NCBI RefSeq assembly: GCF_016598475.1
Contig: NZ_JAEMUX010000023.1
Location: forward strand, 1 to 64,000
Direction of reading: 5' to 3'
DNA: 64,000 bases
Origin: Streptomyces adelaidensis
GTDB lineage: Bacteria > Actinomycetota > Actinomycetes > Streptomycetales > Streptomycetaceae
Below the pieces are notes generated by a model, which made no database searches, was not told the origin of the DNA, and worked only from the letters and a program-made list of their open reading frames with translations. Both the position numbers and the translations under genes were made by a program. This document shows, piece by piece, positions 1 through 8,411 of the stretch. The stretch's first letter is position 1. Each line of letters begins with the position of its first letter.

Positions 1-1010
1 CCGGGGCCACCGGGGCCACCGGGGCCACCGGGTTCATGGGCCACACGGGAATCGCGGCCGTCACCGCCGAAATCGCGGCTGTCGCCGCCGAAGCCATGAG
101 CCTCCGCGCCTCCCGCACCCGCCGCGCCCGTCGCACCCGGCGAGCCCGCGCCCGCGTCCTCGTGCATGGCACCCCGGCTCGCGCCGGGCCCGGCCCCGGA
201 CTCCGCACCCCCTGCCGCCCGCTCGATCCCCGGCGCCCCGCCCTGCCCCGGCACCGTCCGCCGATCCGCATGGCTGTGCGCCGGCTCCTCCGCTCCGGGC
301 CCCGCCCCCGCTTCCGTACGGGAATCCGTCCTGGCCGTGACCCGGACATGCCCCTCGCCGTCGGGCGTCGTCGCGGCCCCCCGTGCCCCCGAGGAGGAGG
401 TCAGGCGGAGGGCGGACTCGCCGATGCGGAGCAGGGCGCCCGGGGCGAGCCGCACCGGGCGATCGCCCACGCGGGTGCCGTCGAGGGTGGTGCCGTTGGT
501 GGAGCCGAGGTCGACGACCGAGACGCGGCCGTCGGCGGAGAGGGTGACCGCGCAGTGGAGGCGGGAGACGTCGGGGTCGTCGAGGGGGACGTCGGCGTCG
601 GCCGAGCGGCCGATGTGGATCTTGCCGCCGTGCAGCAGATGGACGCCGCCGGCGTCGGGCCCGGCCACGACATGCAGCTGGGCGGCGGCCTCGTCGACCT
701 CGGGGCCGGGCTCGGCGGGGGCGCCGAGGCAGAGCACGGCGCCGTCGATCAGGGGCGGCTCGCCCAGGGTGCAGCGCTGGGCGTCGAGGCGCTCGGCACC
801 GGCGTACAGCACGACCTGGCCGCCGCCGGTGTCCCGGCCGCGCTCCGGCCGCTCGGCTCCGCCCTCGCCGACGGCGGAGGCGAGGCCCGAGGCCACGGCG
901 GAGAGAGCCGTCCCGGCGGGCGCCGTGACCAGCACGTCGCAGGCCGTGGCACGTCCTCGCGGCTCCGAGGACGGTCCCAGCGGGTCTACGACGGTCAGCC
1001 GGATCTGCAT
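1..1010 (-). CDS. FHA domain protein, N-terminal part (probably FtsK/SpoIIIE-type ATPase)
   Basis: Only the first 336 codons are in the window; the frame stays open to the left edge, so the 3' end is missing. The ATG at 1010 opens with MQIRLTVVDP and has GGAAGGGA about 12 bases upstream. Residues about 127-203 form a forkhead-associated domain, which binds phosphothreonine: HIGRS (132-136), SRLH (149-152) and STNGT (170-174) are its conserved loops. Residues about 205-336 are a low-complexity Ala/Gly/Pro linker. FHA domains with this kind of N-terminus in actinobacteria often front FtsK/SpoIIIE motor ATPases, but the ATPase part is not visible, so that is inference. It is divergent from two Ser/Thr kinases, which fits a phospho-signalling partner. 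Confidence 0.8.
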   Translation of the reverse strand, partial: MQIRLTVVDPLGPSSEPRGRATACDVLVTAPAGTALSAVASGLASAVGEGGAERPERGRDTGGGQVVLYAGAERLDAQRCTLGEPPLIDGAVLCLGAPAEPGPEVDEAAAQLHVVAGPDAGGVHLLHGGKIHIGRSADADVPLDDPDVSRLHCAVTLSADGRVSVVDLGSTNGTTLDGTRVGDRPVRLAPGALLRIGESALRLTSSSGARGAATTPDGEGHVRVTARTDSRTEAGAGPGAEEPAHSHADRRTVPGQGGAPGIERAAGGAESGAGPGASRGAMHEDAGAGSPGATGAAGAGGAEAHGFGGDSRDFGGDGRDSRVAHEPGGPGGPGGP

Positions 1011-1561
1011 CGCCGTCAGGGGTCCCTTCCGCGCGGGCACCCGCGACGACGAGGACGAGACTGCGCGGTCCCCACCGCAGACTTCCCCCACCGCTCACGG
1101 GCACGTCGGCCAGTACTGGAGGCATCCTCGCACCTGCCACTGACAACACGCCCGCCGCCCACCGTCAAGTGATCTTGATTGGTCGGCTCTGCCCCCAAAA
1201 GTGCCTGACCAGTGCTCGCCAATTGATCACTTGAGATCGGTCACGTCCGTATCGCGTCCGCATTCGGGATCGCTCACGTCCGGATCCGGAACCGCGTACG
1301 TCCGTATGCGGCAACCAACCGCCCGTCGGGGAGCGTCTTTCCATCGAACGCGTATGGGTATCCGAGGGGTGTCCGTACGTACTCACGTACACGGACACCG
1401 GACAGACAGCGCACAGCGAGCCGGAGCGGGACACGGCGAGCGGGCGGGAACACGGCAGGAAGACGACAGCCCGGTACCGCGGACGCCCGCATTACAGTGG
1501 GTCGGAACGTCCCCAGGACCGAGGGCGTGGCCAGGCAAGCAAGCAGCAGGGAGCGCATGAC
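1011..1561. promoter_or_regulatory. Divergent promoter region between the FHA gene and pkaA
   Basis: No gene is supported in this 551-base gap. It holds a spaced inverted repeat, TCAAGTGATC (1165-1174) and GATCACTTGA (1225-1234), with perfect 10-bp arms 50 bases apart. Several copies of a CACGTCCG-like word follow between 1240 and 1310. The AT content is higher than in the flanking genes. This looks like a control region shared by the two divergent genes; the binding protein is unknown. Confidence 0.4.
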
Positions 1562-3295
1562 GTGCGGCCGGTAGGGAGCAAGTACCTCCTTGAGGAGCCG
1601 ATTGGACGCGGCGCCACAGGCACTGTCTGGCGTGCCCGCCAGCGGGAGACCGCGGGGTCCGAGGCGGCGGTGCCGGGCCACCCCGGCGAGACCGTGGCGA
1701 TCAAGGTGCTCAAAGAAGAGCTCGCCAACGACGCGGACATCGTGATGCGGTTCCTGCGGGAGCGGTCCGTGCTGCTCCGGCTGATCCACCCGAACATCGT
1801 GCGGGTACGGGACCTCGTGGTCGAGGGCGATCTGCTGGCCCTGGTCATGGACCTGATCGAGGGCCCCGACCTGCACCGGTACCTGCGCGAGAACGGCCCG
1901 TTCACGCCGGTCGGCGCGGCCCTGCTCACCGCCCAGATCGCCGACGCGCTCGCCGTCAGCCACGCCGACGGCGTCGTCCACCGCGACCTGAAGCCCGCCA
2001 ACGTCCTGCTCAAGCAGGACGGCGGCCAGATGCACCCGATGCTGACCGACTTCGGCATCGCCCGCCTCGCCGACTCCCCGGGCCTGACCCGGACCAGCGA
2101 GTTCGTGGGCACACCCGCGTACGTCGCCCCGGAGTCCGCCGAGGGCCAGCCGCAGACCTCCGCCGTCGACATCTACGGCGCCGGCATCCTGATGTACGAA
2201 CTGGTCACCGGGCGCCCGCCGTTCGCCGGCCAGTCCGCGCTCGAAGTGCTGCACCAGCACCTCAGCGCCGAGCCGCGCCGCCCCTCCACCGTCCCCGACC
2301 CGCTGTGGACGGTCATCGAGCGCTGCCTGCGCAAGAACCCCCGGGAACGGCCCAGCGCCGTCAACCTCGCCCGCGCGCTCCGCATCGTCGCCGAGGGCGT
2401 CGGCGTGCACGCGAACTCCATGCAGATCGCCGCCGCCGAGGGCGTGGGCCACATCCTCGCCCCCGACCCGGCCCCCGCGCAGGTGCCGGGCGCCGCCGAT
2501 CCGTTCGGCTCCGCCGACCCGACGCAGGTGCTGCCGCACGGCGCCGGCGCGTACGACCCGAACGCCGCGACCAGCGTGCTCCCGCACACCTCCGGCCCGG
2601 CGGGCGCCTCCGACCCCACCTCCGTGCTCCCGCACACCTCCGGCGCCGACCCGACCTCCGTCATGCCGCCGGTGCCGTCGCACGACCCCGGTGGCCGGCC
2701 GCCCGAGCAGCCGCACCCCTGGCAGAACCAGCTCCGCGCCGCCCGCGACCGCAACGAGCAGACCCAGGTCCAGTACCTCGACCCCAACGAGGACCCGCTG
2801 CGGCGCCGCCCCCAGCGGCAGGCCGGCCGGCCCCAGCAACAGCCCCCGCAGCCGCCCCGCCGACAGCAGGGCCAGCCGCAGGCCGGCGGCCCCGGCTACG
2901 GCCACCCGCAGCAGCAACAGCCGTACGCCCCCGCCCCGCAGCAGCCCCAGCGTCAACAGCCGCCACGTCAACAGCCCCAGCGGTACGCTCCCGCGCCGCA
3001 GCCCCAGCAGCCCGCCCCGCGGCCCCAGCGCGAGCCCCGGCCGCCCCGCGAGCCGCGTCAGCGCAGCGCCAACCCGATGAAGATCCCGGGCCTCGGCTGC
3101 CTCAAGGGCTGCCTCTTCATGATCGTCCTGCTGTTCGTCGGCGGCTGGCTGATCTGGGAGTTCACCGGCCTCCAGGAGTGGATCGGCACCGGTAAGGGCT
3201 GGTGGGACCAGCTGACCGACTGGTTCAGCGAGGCCAGTAAGTGGGTCGGTGACCTGGGGAACGACTCCGGGACGGGGTCCGGTCCGGGGCAGTGA
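1562..3295 (+). CDS. pkaA: Eukaryotic-type Ser/Thr protein kinase PkaA
   Basis: A 577-residue membrane-anchored protein kinase. The kinase domain spans about residues 8-270: glycine loop GRGATG (15-20), ATP lysine in VAIKVL (Lys48), catalytic HRDLKPAN (Asp142), metal-binding DFG (Asp163) and an APE-like APES at the end of the activation segment. It is followed by a long Pro/Gln/Ala-rich linker with repeated SVLPHTSG units, then one membrane segment near 514-534 and a Trp-rich tail of about 43 residues. There are no PASTA domains. The GTG start at 1562 follows GGGAG at a normal distance. The gene is co-oriented with pkaB and prfB; the pairing and order match the pkaA-pkaB locus of Streptomyces, which is the basis of the symbol. 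Confidence 0.88.
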   Translation: MRPVGSKYLLEEPIGRGATGTVWRARQRETAGSEAAVPGHPGETVAIKVLKEELANDADIVMRFLRERSVLLRLIHPNIVRVRDLVVEGDLLALVMDLIEGPDLHRYLRENGPFTPVGAALLTAQIADALAVSHADGVVHRDLKPANVLLKQDGGQMHPMLTDFGIARLADSPGLTRTSEFVGTPAYVAPESAEGQPQTSAVDIYGAGILMYELVTGRPPFAGQSALEVLHQHLSAEPRRPSTVPDPLWTVIERCLRKNPRERPSAVNLARALRIVAEGVGVHANSMQIAAAEGVGHILAPDPAPAQVPGAADPFGSADPTQVLPHGAGAYDPNAATSVLPHTSGPAGASDPTSVLPHTSGADPTSVMPPVPSHDPGGRPPEQPHPWQNQLRAARDRNEQTQVQYLDPNEDPLRRRPQRQAGRPQQQPPQPPRRQQGQPQAGGPGYGHPQQQQPYAPAPQQPQRQQPPRQQPQRYAPAPQPQQPAPRPQREPRPPREPRQRSANPMKIPGLGCLKGCLFMIVLLFVGGWLIWEFTGLQEWIGTGKGWWDQLTDWFSEASKWVGDLGNDSGTGSGPGQ

Positions 3296-3442
3296 GGGAG
3301 GGGCCTCACGCCCCCGGCCTCGCATCTCGTCGTCGGGGTTGGAGATTTGTCGATATCTGAGGGGTGATTTCCGCCTCGGCGGTGAAGGTTGGCTCTTCGG
3401 GCGCGTAGCTTTGTCGCCAACACGCGGCCTGTAGGAGCAGTC

Positions 3443-4681
3443 TTGGGACGGAAGATCGGAAGCCGGTACACCGCGAACCAGATTCTGGGGCGGGGCAGCG
3501 CCGGCACGGTGTGGCTGGGTGAGGGCCCGGAAGGTCCCGTCGCCATCAAGCTGCTGCGCGAGGACCTCTCGTCCGACCAGGAACTCGTCAGCCGTTTCGT
3601 CCAGGAGCGCACGGCGCTGCTGGGGCTCGACCACCCGAACGTCGTCTCCGTACGCGACCTGGTCGTCGACGGCAACGACCTCGCCCTCGTCATGGACCTC
3701 GTCCGGGGCACCGACCTGCGCACCCGCCTCGACCGGGAGCGCCGCATGGCCCCCGAGGCGGCGGTCGCCATAGTGGCCGACATCGCGGACGGCCTGGCGG
3801 CGGCGCACGCGGCCGGGGTCGTGCACCGGGACGTGAAGCCGGAGAACGTCCTCCTCGACATGCAGGGCCCCCTCGGCCCCGGCGGCGCGCACCCCGCGCT
3901 GCTCACGGACTTCGGCGTCGCGAAGCTGATCGACTCCCCGCGCCGCACCCGCGCGACGAAGATCATCGGTACGCCGGACTATCTCGCCCCCGAGATCGTC
4001 GAGGGCCTGCCGCCCCGTGCGGCCGTGGACATCTACGCCCTCGCGACCGTGCTCTACGAGCTGCTGGCGGGCTTCACGCCGTTCGGCGGCGGGCACCCCG
4101 GGGCCGTGCTGCGCCGCCATGTCACCGAGACGGTCGTGCCCCTGCCGGGCATCCCCGAGGAGCTGTGGCAGCTGCTCGTGCAGTGCCTCGCCAAGGCGCC
4201 GGCCTCGCGGTTGCGGGCGTCCGAGCTGGGTGCGCGGCTGCGGGAACAGTTGCCGTTGCTGGTGGGGATGCCCCCGCTGGATGTCGACGAGCCGGGCACG
4301 GAGTCCGGGGACGGGTACGAGGAGGCTCCCGCCGAGGCGGAGGCGCCTAGGGAGCGGGTGCGGCGGGGGGCGGTGCCGCTGGTGCCTGGCGCCAAGCCGG
4401 ACTCCAACCGGGACACCCATACGTCGATGCGGGTGCCGGGGCCGGATGAGCTGGCGGGGGGTGCGCGGGGGACCGCGCGGGTGCCTCGCGCCGCGGGGGC
4501 GCCTCGACCCGGGTCCGCGCGGAATCGGGTGAGTGCGGCTCGGCGGCGCCGGATCACGTTGAGCGCGGCGGCGGTGGCCCTTGTCGCCGCGGTGGGGGTG
4601 GGCACGTGGGCGGCCACCTCCGGTGACGATGACGGCGGAGCTCCGTCCGACACGAAGAATTCAGCACCGGGCACACCCTGA
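3443..4681 (+). CDS. pkaB: Eukaryotic-type Ser/Thr protein kinase PkaB
   Basis: A 412-residue kinase with an N-terminal catalytic domain and a single C-terminal membrane segment (about 371-390) followed by a short acidic tail. Visible motifs are GRGSAG, VAIKLL, HRDVKPEN, DFGVAK and GTPDYLAPE. I start it at TTG 3443 because GGAG lies five bases upstream; the frame is open further upstream to 3389, but that stretch has no ribosome site. It follows pkaA after 147 bases and precedes prfB. The juxtamembrane region after the kinase is rich in Glu/Arg/Gly and probably disordered. The catalytic domain faces the cytoplasm on this topology. Substrates cannot be told from sequence. Confidence 0.87.
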   Translation: MGRKIGSRYTANQILGRGSAGTVWLGEGPEGPVAIKLLREDLSSDQELVSRFVQERTALLGLDHPNVVSVRDLVVDGNDLALVMDLVRGTDLRTRLDRERRMAPEAAVAIVADIADGLAAAHAAGVVHRDVKPENVLLDMQGPLGPGGAHPALLTDFGVAKLIDSPRRTRATKIIGTPDYLAPEIVEGLPPRAAVDIYALATVLYELLAGFTPFGGGHPGAVLRRHVTETVVPLPGIPEELWQLLVQCLAKAPASRLRASELGARLREQLPLLVGMPPLDVDEPGTESGDGYEEAPAEAEAPRERVRRGAVPLVPGAKPDSNRDTHTSMRVPGPDELAGGARGTARVPRAAGAPRPGSARNRVSAARRRRITLSAAAVALVAAVGVGTWAATSGDDDGGAPSDTKNSAPGTP

Positions 4682-4720
4682 CGGCTTTCCTTCGCCCCGC
4701 GGTCGAGCCCGGGGGCTCAG

Positions 4721-4856
4721 GTGCGTCGGCGGGTGCGGCTGCGTCGTGGATGCTCGCGCAGTTCCCCGCGCCCCTGAAAAGCAGGGGCTGCGCCCCGTGC
4801 TTTTCGCCTCTGGGGGCGCGGGGAACTGCGCGACCAGCCCCACGCACCCGCAGACG
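4721..4856. repeat. Full copy of the dispersed GC-rich palindrome
   Basis: A long inverted repeat between pkaB and prfB. The left arm contains CGCAGTTCCCCGCGCCCCT (from 4757) and the right arm its complement GGGGCGCGGGGAACTGCG (near 4813-4830); outer arms GGTGCG/CGCACC extend the stem. The same core recurs at about 7600, 16500, 17790, 44210, 51860, 61960 and 63640. It could act as a terminator for pkaB. Confidence 0.8.
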
Positions 4857-4904
4857 GCAACCGGGGTCGAAGGGGGCGCTCGGCGGAGCCGTTACGCTGG
4901 GGGG

Positions 4905-6011
4905 GTGGCAGTCGTCGATGTATCCGAAGAGCTGAAGTCCCTCTCCTCGACCATGGAGTCGATCGAGGCCGTTTTGGACCTCGACAAGCTGAGGGCAGAC
5001 GTCGCCGTGCTCGAGGAGCAGGCGGCGGCGCCGTCCCTGTGGGACAACCCGGACGAGGCGCAGAAGATCACCAGCAAGCTCTCCCACCTCCAGGCGGAGG
5101 TCAGGAAGGCGGAGGCGCTGCGTGGTCGTATCGACGACCTCGGCGTCCTCTTCGAGATGGCCGAGGAGGAGGACGACCCGGACACCCGCGCCGAGGCCGA
5201 GACGGAGATGGCCTCCGTCAAGAAGGCGCTGGACGAGATGGAGGTCCGGACCCTGCTCAGCGGGGAGTACGACTCCCGTGAGGCCCTCGTCAACATCCGC
5301 GCCGAGGCCGGCGGCGTCGACGCCGCCGACTTCGCCGAGAAGCTTCAGCGGATGTACCTGCGCTGGGCGGAGCAGAAGGGCTACAAGACCGAGATCTACG
5401 AGACGTCGTACGCGGAAGAGGCCGGCATCAAGTCGACCACCTTCGCCGTGCAGATCCCGTACGCCTACGGTCAGCTCTCCGTCGAGCAGGGCACGCACCG
5501 GCTCGTGCGGATCTCGCCCTTCGACAACCAGGGGCGCCGCCAGACCTCGTTCGCCGGTGTCGAGATCCTGCCCGTCGTCGAGCAGACCGACCACATCGAG
5601 ATCGACGAGTCCGAGCTGCGCGTCGACGTGTACCGGTCGTCCGGACCCGGTGGCCAGGGCGTCAACACCACCGACTCCGCGGTGCGCCTCACCCACCTCC
5701 CCACCGGCATCGTCGTCTCCTGCCAGAACGAGCGGTCGCAGATCCAGAACAAGGCGAGCGCCATGAACGTCCTCCAGGCCAAGCTCCTCGAGCGACGCCG
5801 TCAGGAGGAGCAGGCCGCGATGGACGCGCTCAAGGGCGACGGCGGCAACTCCTGGGGCAACCAGATGCGTTCGTACGTCCTGCACCCGTACCAGATGGTC
5901 AAGGACCTCCGCACCGACTACGAAGTCGGTAACCCCGAGGCCGTGTTCAATGGCGAGATCGACGGCTTCCTCGAGGCCGGAATTCGCTGGCGCAAGCAGC
6001 AGGAGAAGTAG
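4905..6011 (+). CDS. prfB: Peptide chain release factor 2
   Basis: A 368-residue class I release factor that frees the finished peptide at UGA and UAA codons. The tripeptide reading UGA, SPF, is at 204-206 and the catalytic GGQ is at 249-251 inside SSGPGGQGVNTT. The coiled N-terminal domain (1-110) is complete. The whole protein reads in one frame from GTG 4905 with no in-frame UGA near codon 25, so the autoregulatory frameshift of E. coli prfB is absent; the start is preceded by a G run. The gene ends in a strong terminator at 6044-6080. Confidence 0.95.
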   Translation: MAVVDVSEELKSLSSTMESIEAVLDLDKLRADVAVLEEQAAAPSLWDNPDEAQKITSKLSHLQAEVRKAEALRGRIDDLGVLFEMAEEEDDPDTRAEAETEMASVKKALDEMEVRTLLSGEYDSREALVNIRAEAGGVDAADFAEKLQRMYLRWAEQKGYKTEIYETSYAEEAGIKSTTFAVQIPYAYGQLSVEQGTHRLVRISPFDNQGRRQTSFAGVEILPVVEQTDHIEIDESELRVDVYRSSGPGGQGVNTTDSAVRLTHLPTGIVVSCQNERSQIQNKASAMNVLQAKLLERRRQEEQAAMDALKGDGGNSWGNQMRSYVLHPYQMVKDLRTDYEVGNPEAVFNGEIDGFLEAGIRWRKQQEK

Positions 6012-6043
6012 CGGCCCCAGGACCGTTTTCACGCTTTGTCGAC

Positions 6044-6080
6044 AAGGCAACTGCCCTCCAACGGAGGGCGGTTGCCTTTT
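6044..6080 (+). terminator. Rho-independent terminator of prfB
   Basis: A 16-bp stem, AAGGCAACTGCCCTCC against GGAGGGCGGTTGCCTT, with one T/G pair and a three-base loop AAC, followed by TT. It starts 33 bases after the prfB stop. The remaining 249 bases to 6329 carry no gene that I can support. Confidence 0.9.
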
Positions 6081-6329
6081 GTGCGTGGGGATGTCTGGGT
6101 TTTACGTCACACTCACATGTTGTTCTCGCGGTCAAATGCGGTGAACGGGACATCGCGTACGCAACGACCTTGACGTTGCTGCGAAAACTGGGAAGGCTGG
6201 CGCGTGGCATGCGCATTACTGGGGCGCATGTGGACCGGGGGACTTTCGACCCAACCGACTGCCCCCGTTGATCGCAGCCCTAGGCGCTGCTCCATTTACT
6301 GATGATGAGCTACTGGGGGTAGCAACCAT

Positions 6330-7154
6330 ATGACGAAGAAGACGCGGATCCGTGTGGCGCGTATAGCCGCGGGTGCCGTGATCGCCGCCGGCGCGTCGCT
6401 GACCGCCGCGGGCGCCGCTTCCGCGCTGGACCTCGGTGTCGGCATCGGTGTCAGCACCGATGACGGCGCTTCCGCAGAGGTCGGTGTCTCGGTCAACACG
6501 GGCGACGCCGACGGCGGCACCATTGTCGGTGCGACCACCGCCGGTGGTGCCACCACCGGTGACCAGTCGACCAGCACGACCGGTGACCAGTCGACCAGCA
6601 CCACGGGCGACCAGTCCACGAGCACGACCGGTGACCAGTCCACGAGCACCACGGGCGACCAGTCGACCAGCACCACGGGCGACCAGTCCACGAGCACCAC
6701 GGGCGACCAGTCGACCAGCACCACGGGCGACCAGTCGACCAGCACGACCGGTGACCAGAGCACCAGCACGACCGGTGACCAGTCCACGAGCACCACGGGC
6801 GACCAGTCCACGAGCACGACCGGTGACCAGTCGACCAGCACCACGGGCGACCAGTCCACCAGCACCACCGGTGACCAGTCCACCAGCACCAGCAGCAGCT
6901 CCTCCAGCGGTGACACCACCGGTGCCACCGACCCTGACGGCGGCAACGACGAGGTCGTCCAGGAGGAGGGCTCCTCGGAGCTGACCGACACCGGTTCGGA
7001 GACCGAGGCCCAGGGCGCCGGCAGCGGCGAGCTGGCCGAGACCGGAGCCGCTGAGACCACGTTCCTGCTGGTCGGCGCCGCCACGATGATCGCGGGCGGT
7101 ATCGGCTTCCGACTGCTGCCGCGCCTGATGGCGGGCCGCGGCGCCACTGCCTGA
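6330..7154 (+). CDS. Sortase-anchored (LAETG) surface protein with 14 octapeptide repeats
   Basis: A 274-residue exported protein. The N-terminus is a signal peptide (MTKKTRIRVARI then a hydrophobic stretch ending AASA near 35). Residues about 75-186 are 14 perfect tandem copies of TTGDQSTS, followed by a serine run. The C-terminus carries LAETG (235-239), a hydrophobic segment and the basic tail RLLPRLMAGRG: a sorting signal of the LAXTG kind, known from Streptomyces chaplins to be cut by class E sortases. The repeat region is polar, uncharged apart from Asp, and likely an extended stalk. Function is unknown. It stands alone between prfB and ftsEX with terminators on both sides, so it is its own transcription unit. 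Confidence 0.85.
   Translation: MTKKTRIRVARIAAGAVIAAGASLTAAGAASALDLGVGIGVSTDDGASAEVGVSVNTGDADGGTIVGATTAGGATTGDQSTSTTGDQSTSTTGDQSTSTTGDQSTSTTGDQSTSTTGDQSTSTTGDQSTSTTGDQSTSTTGDQSTSTTGDQSTSTTGDQSTSTTGDQSTSTTGDQSTSTTGDQSTSTSSSSSSGDTTGATDPDGGNDEVVQEEGSSELTDTGSETEAQGAGSGELAETGAAETTFLLVGAATMIAGGIGFRLLPRLMAGRGATA
6552..6887 (+). repeat. 14 tandem 24-bp units inside the LAETG protein gene
   Basis: 336 bases, exactly 14 units of 24, each coding TTGDQSTS. Units differ only at silent third positions (ACC/ACG, TCG/TCC/AGC, GGT/GGC), so the peptide is identical in every copy. The last unit ends in frame at 6887, where a serine-rich segment begins. Confidence 0.95.
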
Positions 7155-7187
7155 CCCCAGGGTCGGTCGTATCGCGCATGTGCATGG

Positions 7188-7220
7188 AGAAGGCCCGGGG
7201 CAGCCAGCCCCGGGCCTTCT
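7188..7220. terminator. Bidirectional terminator hairpin
   Basis: Perfect 14-bp stem AGAAGGCCCGGGGC / GCCCCGGGCCTTCT with loop AGCCA. It lies between the convergent surface-protein gene and the small zinc-ribbon gene and can serve both. Confidence 0.88.
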
Positions 7221-7253
7221 CGTCGTCGTACGCCCTATGCCGTCGTACGCCCT

Positions 7254-7445
7254 CTATGCCGTCTGGTGCGCCAGCAGCGCCAGCGCCGCTATCAGGATCA
7301 CCAGGAGGGCGATCAGGGTCATGGGGCTCAGGTTCGCGAAGGGGTTCTCCTGCTGGAGCCGCTCGCGGCTGGCCCGGCACACATGGCAGCGGCCCTCGGC
7401 GACGGGAGACGCGCAGTTCGCGCACACCAACCGGTCGTACGTCAT
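7254..7445 (-). CDS. Small zinc-ribbon membrane protein
   Basis: A 63-residue protein starting MTYDRLVCANC. Two CxxC pairs (CANC near residue 8 and CHVC near 19) make a minimal zinc ribbon, followed by a basic/polar linker and one C-terminal membrane helix (about 39-60). AGGAGGGCGAGG directly before the ATG at 7445 is a very good ribosome site, which decides the start over a longer upstream frame. It is divergent from ftsE. No function is known to me; the layout suggests a cytoplasmic metal-binding head tethered to the membrane. Confidence 0.75.
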   Translation of the reverse strand: MTYDRLVCANCASPVAEGRCHVCRASRERLQQENPFANLSPMTLIALLVILIAALALLAHQTA

Positions 7446-7590
7446 GCGCCTCGCCCTCCTAGCAGTGGCCTCACACATACCTCAACGCTTCGTGGTACCG
7501 GACCGTTCCTCTACTCCACTGTGCCAGGTTCCTCCGGAGGTTGCGCGGGGGCCTGCGAAAGGGGTGGGTGCCGCTGTGGGGCGGCCGCGG

Positions 7591-7640
7591 GTCGGTGGGG
7601 GCCGGTCGCGCAGTTCCCCGCGCCCCTTCGCAGGGCCGGG
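7591..7640. repeat. Half copy of the dispersed GC-rich palindrome
   Basis: GTCGCGCAGTTCCCCGCGCC and flanks match the left arm of the full palindrome at 4721-4856; no matching right arm follows. It lies upstream of ftsE, 60 bases before the start codon. Confidence 0.7.
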
Positions 7641-7687
7641 GGCGGTACAGTCACCGTCATCCATTCCCGACGGCTTGTGGTGTATCC

Positions 7688-8377
7688 GTGATCCGATTCG
7701 ACAACGTGTCCAAGGTCTACCCCAAGCAGACCCGCCCCGCACTCAGGGATGTGTCCCTGGAGGTCGAGAAGGGCGAGTTCGTGTTCCTCGTGGGGTCCTC
7801 CGGCTCCGGAAAGTCCACCTTCCTGCGGCTGGTCCTGCGGGAGGAGCGGTGCAGCCAGGGGCAGGTGCACGTCCTGGGCAAGGATCTCGCGCGCCTGTCC
7901 AACTGGAAGGTGCCGCAGATGCGCCGCCAGCTCGGGACGGTGTTCCAGGACTTCCGGCTGCTGCCCAACAAGACGGTCGCCGAGAACGTCGCCTTCGCGC
8001 AGGAGGTCATCGGCAAGTCGCGCGGGGAGATCCGCAAGTCGGTGCCGCAGGTGCTGGACCTCGTCGGCCTCGGCGGCAAGGAGGAGCGGATGCCGGGCGA
8101 GCTGTCCGGTGGTGAGCAGCAGCGCGTGGCCATCGCGCGGGCCTTCGTGAACCGGCCCAGACTCCTCATCGCGGACGAGCCCACCGGCAACCTCGACCCG
8201 CAGACCTCCGTCGGCATCATGAAGCTGCTCGACCGGATCAACCGGACGGGCACCACCGTGGTGATGGCGACCCACGACCAGAACATCGTGGACCAGATGC
8301 GCAAGCGCGTCATCGAGCTGGAGAAGGGCCGCCTCGTCCGCGACCAGGCGCGCGGCGTCTACGGCTACCAGCACTGA
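7688..8377 (+). CDS. ftsE: Cell division ATP-binding protein FtsE
   Basis: A 229-residue ABC ATPase that works with the membrane protein FtsX to control peptidoglycan hydrolases at division or at growing tips. Walker A is GSSGSGKST (36-44), the signature is LSGGEQQR, and Walker B with its glutamate is LLIADEPTGN, followed by the H-loop in ATHDQ. The GTG at 7688 gives the usual FtsE start (IRFDNVSKVYP). The stop is 34 bases before ftsX and both genes are clearly one operon. Confidence 0.96.
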   Translation: MIRFDNVSKVYPKQTRPALRDVSLEVEKGEFVFLVGSSGSGKSTFLRLVLREERCSQGQVHVLGKDLARLSNWKVPQMRRQLGTVFQDFRLLPNKTVAENVAFAQEVIGKSRGEIRKSVPQVLDLVGLGGKEERMPGELSGGEQQRVAIARAFVNRPRLLIADEPTGNLDPQTSVGIMKLLDRINRTGTTVVMATHDQNIVDQMRKRVIELEKGRLVRDQARGVYGYQH

Positions 8378-8411
8378 CTGCCCCAGTTCACGAAAGGCCT
8401 GTCGAGACGCC

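Noticed and set aside
1274..4420. Very long open frame antisense to pkaA and pkaB
   Set aside because: High-GC genomes give long antisense frames; it has the low-complexity Arg/Gly/Val composition of a shadow, while the sense strand has complete kinase motifs.
4905..6011. Programmed +1 frameshift in prfB
   Set aside because: The frame is continuous from GTG to the end with no internal UGA, so no frameshift is needed.
6552..6887. Regular 24-bp repeats considered as CRISPR
   Set aside because: Units are directly adjacent without spacers, in frame, and inside a signal-peptide protein.
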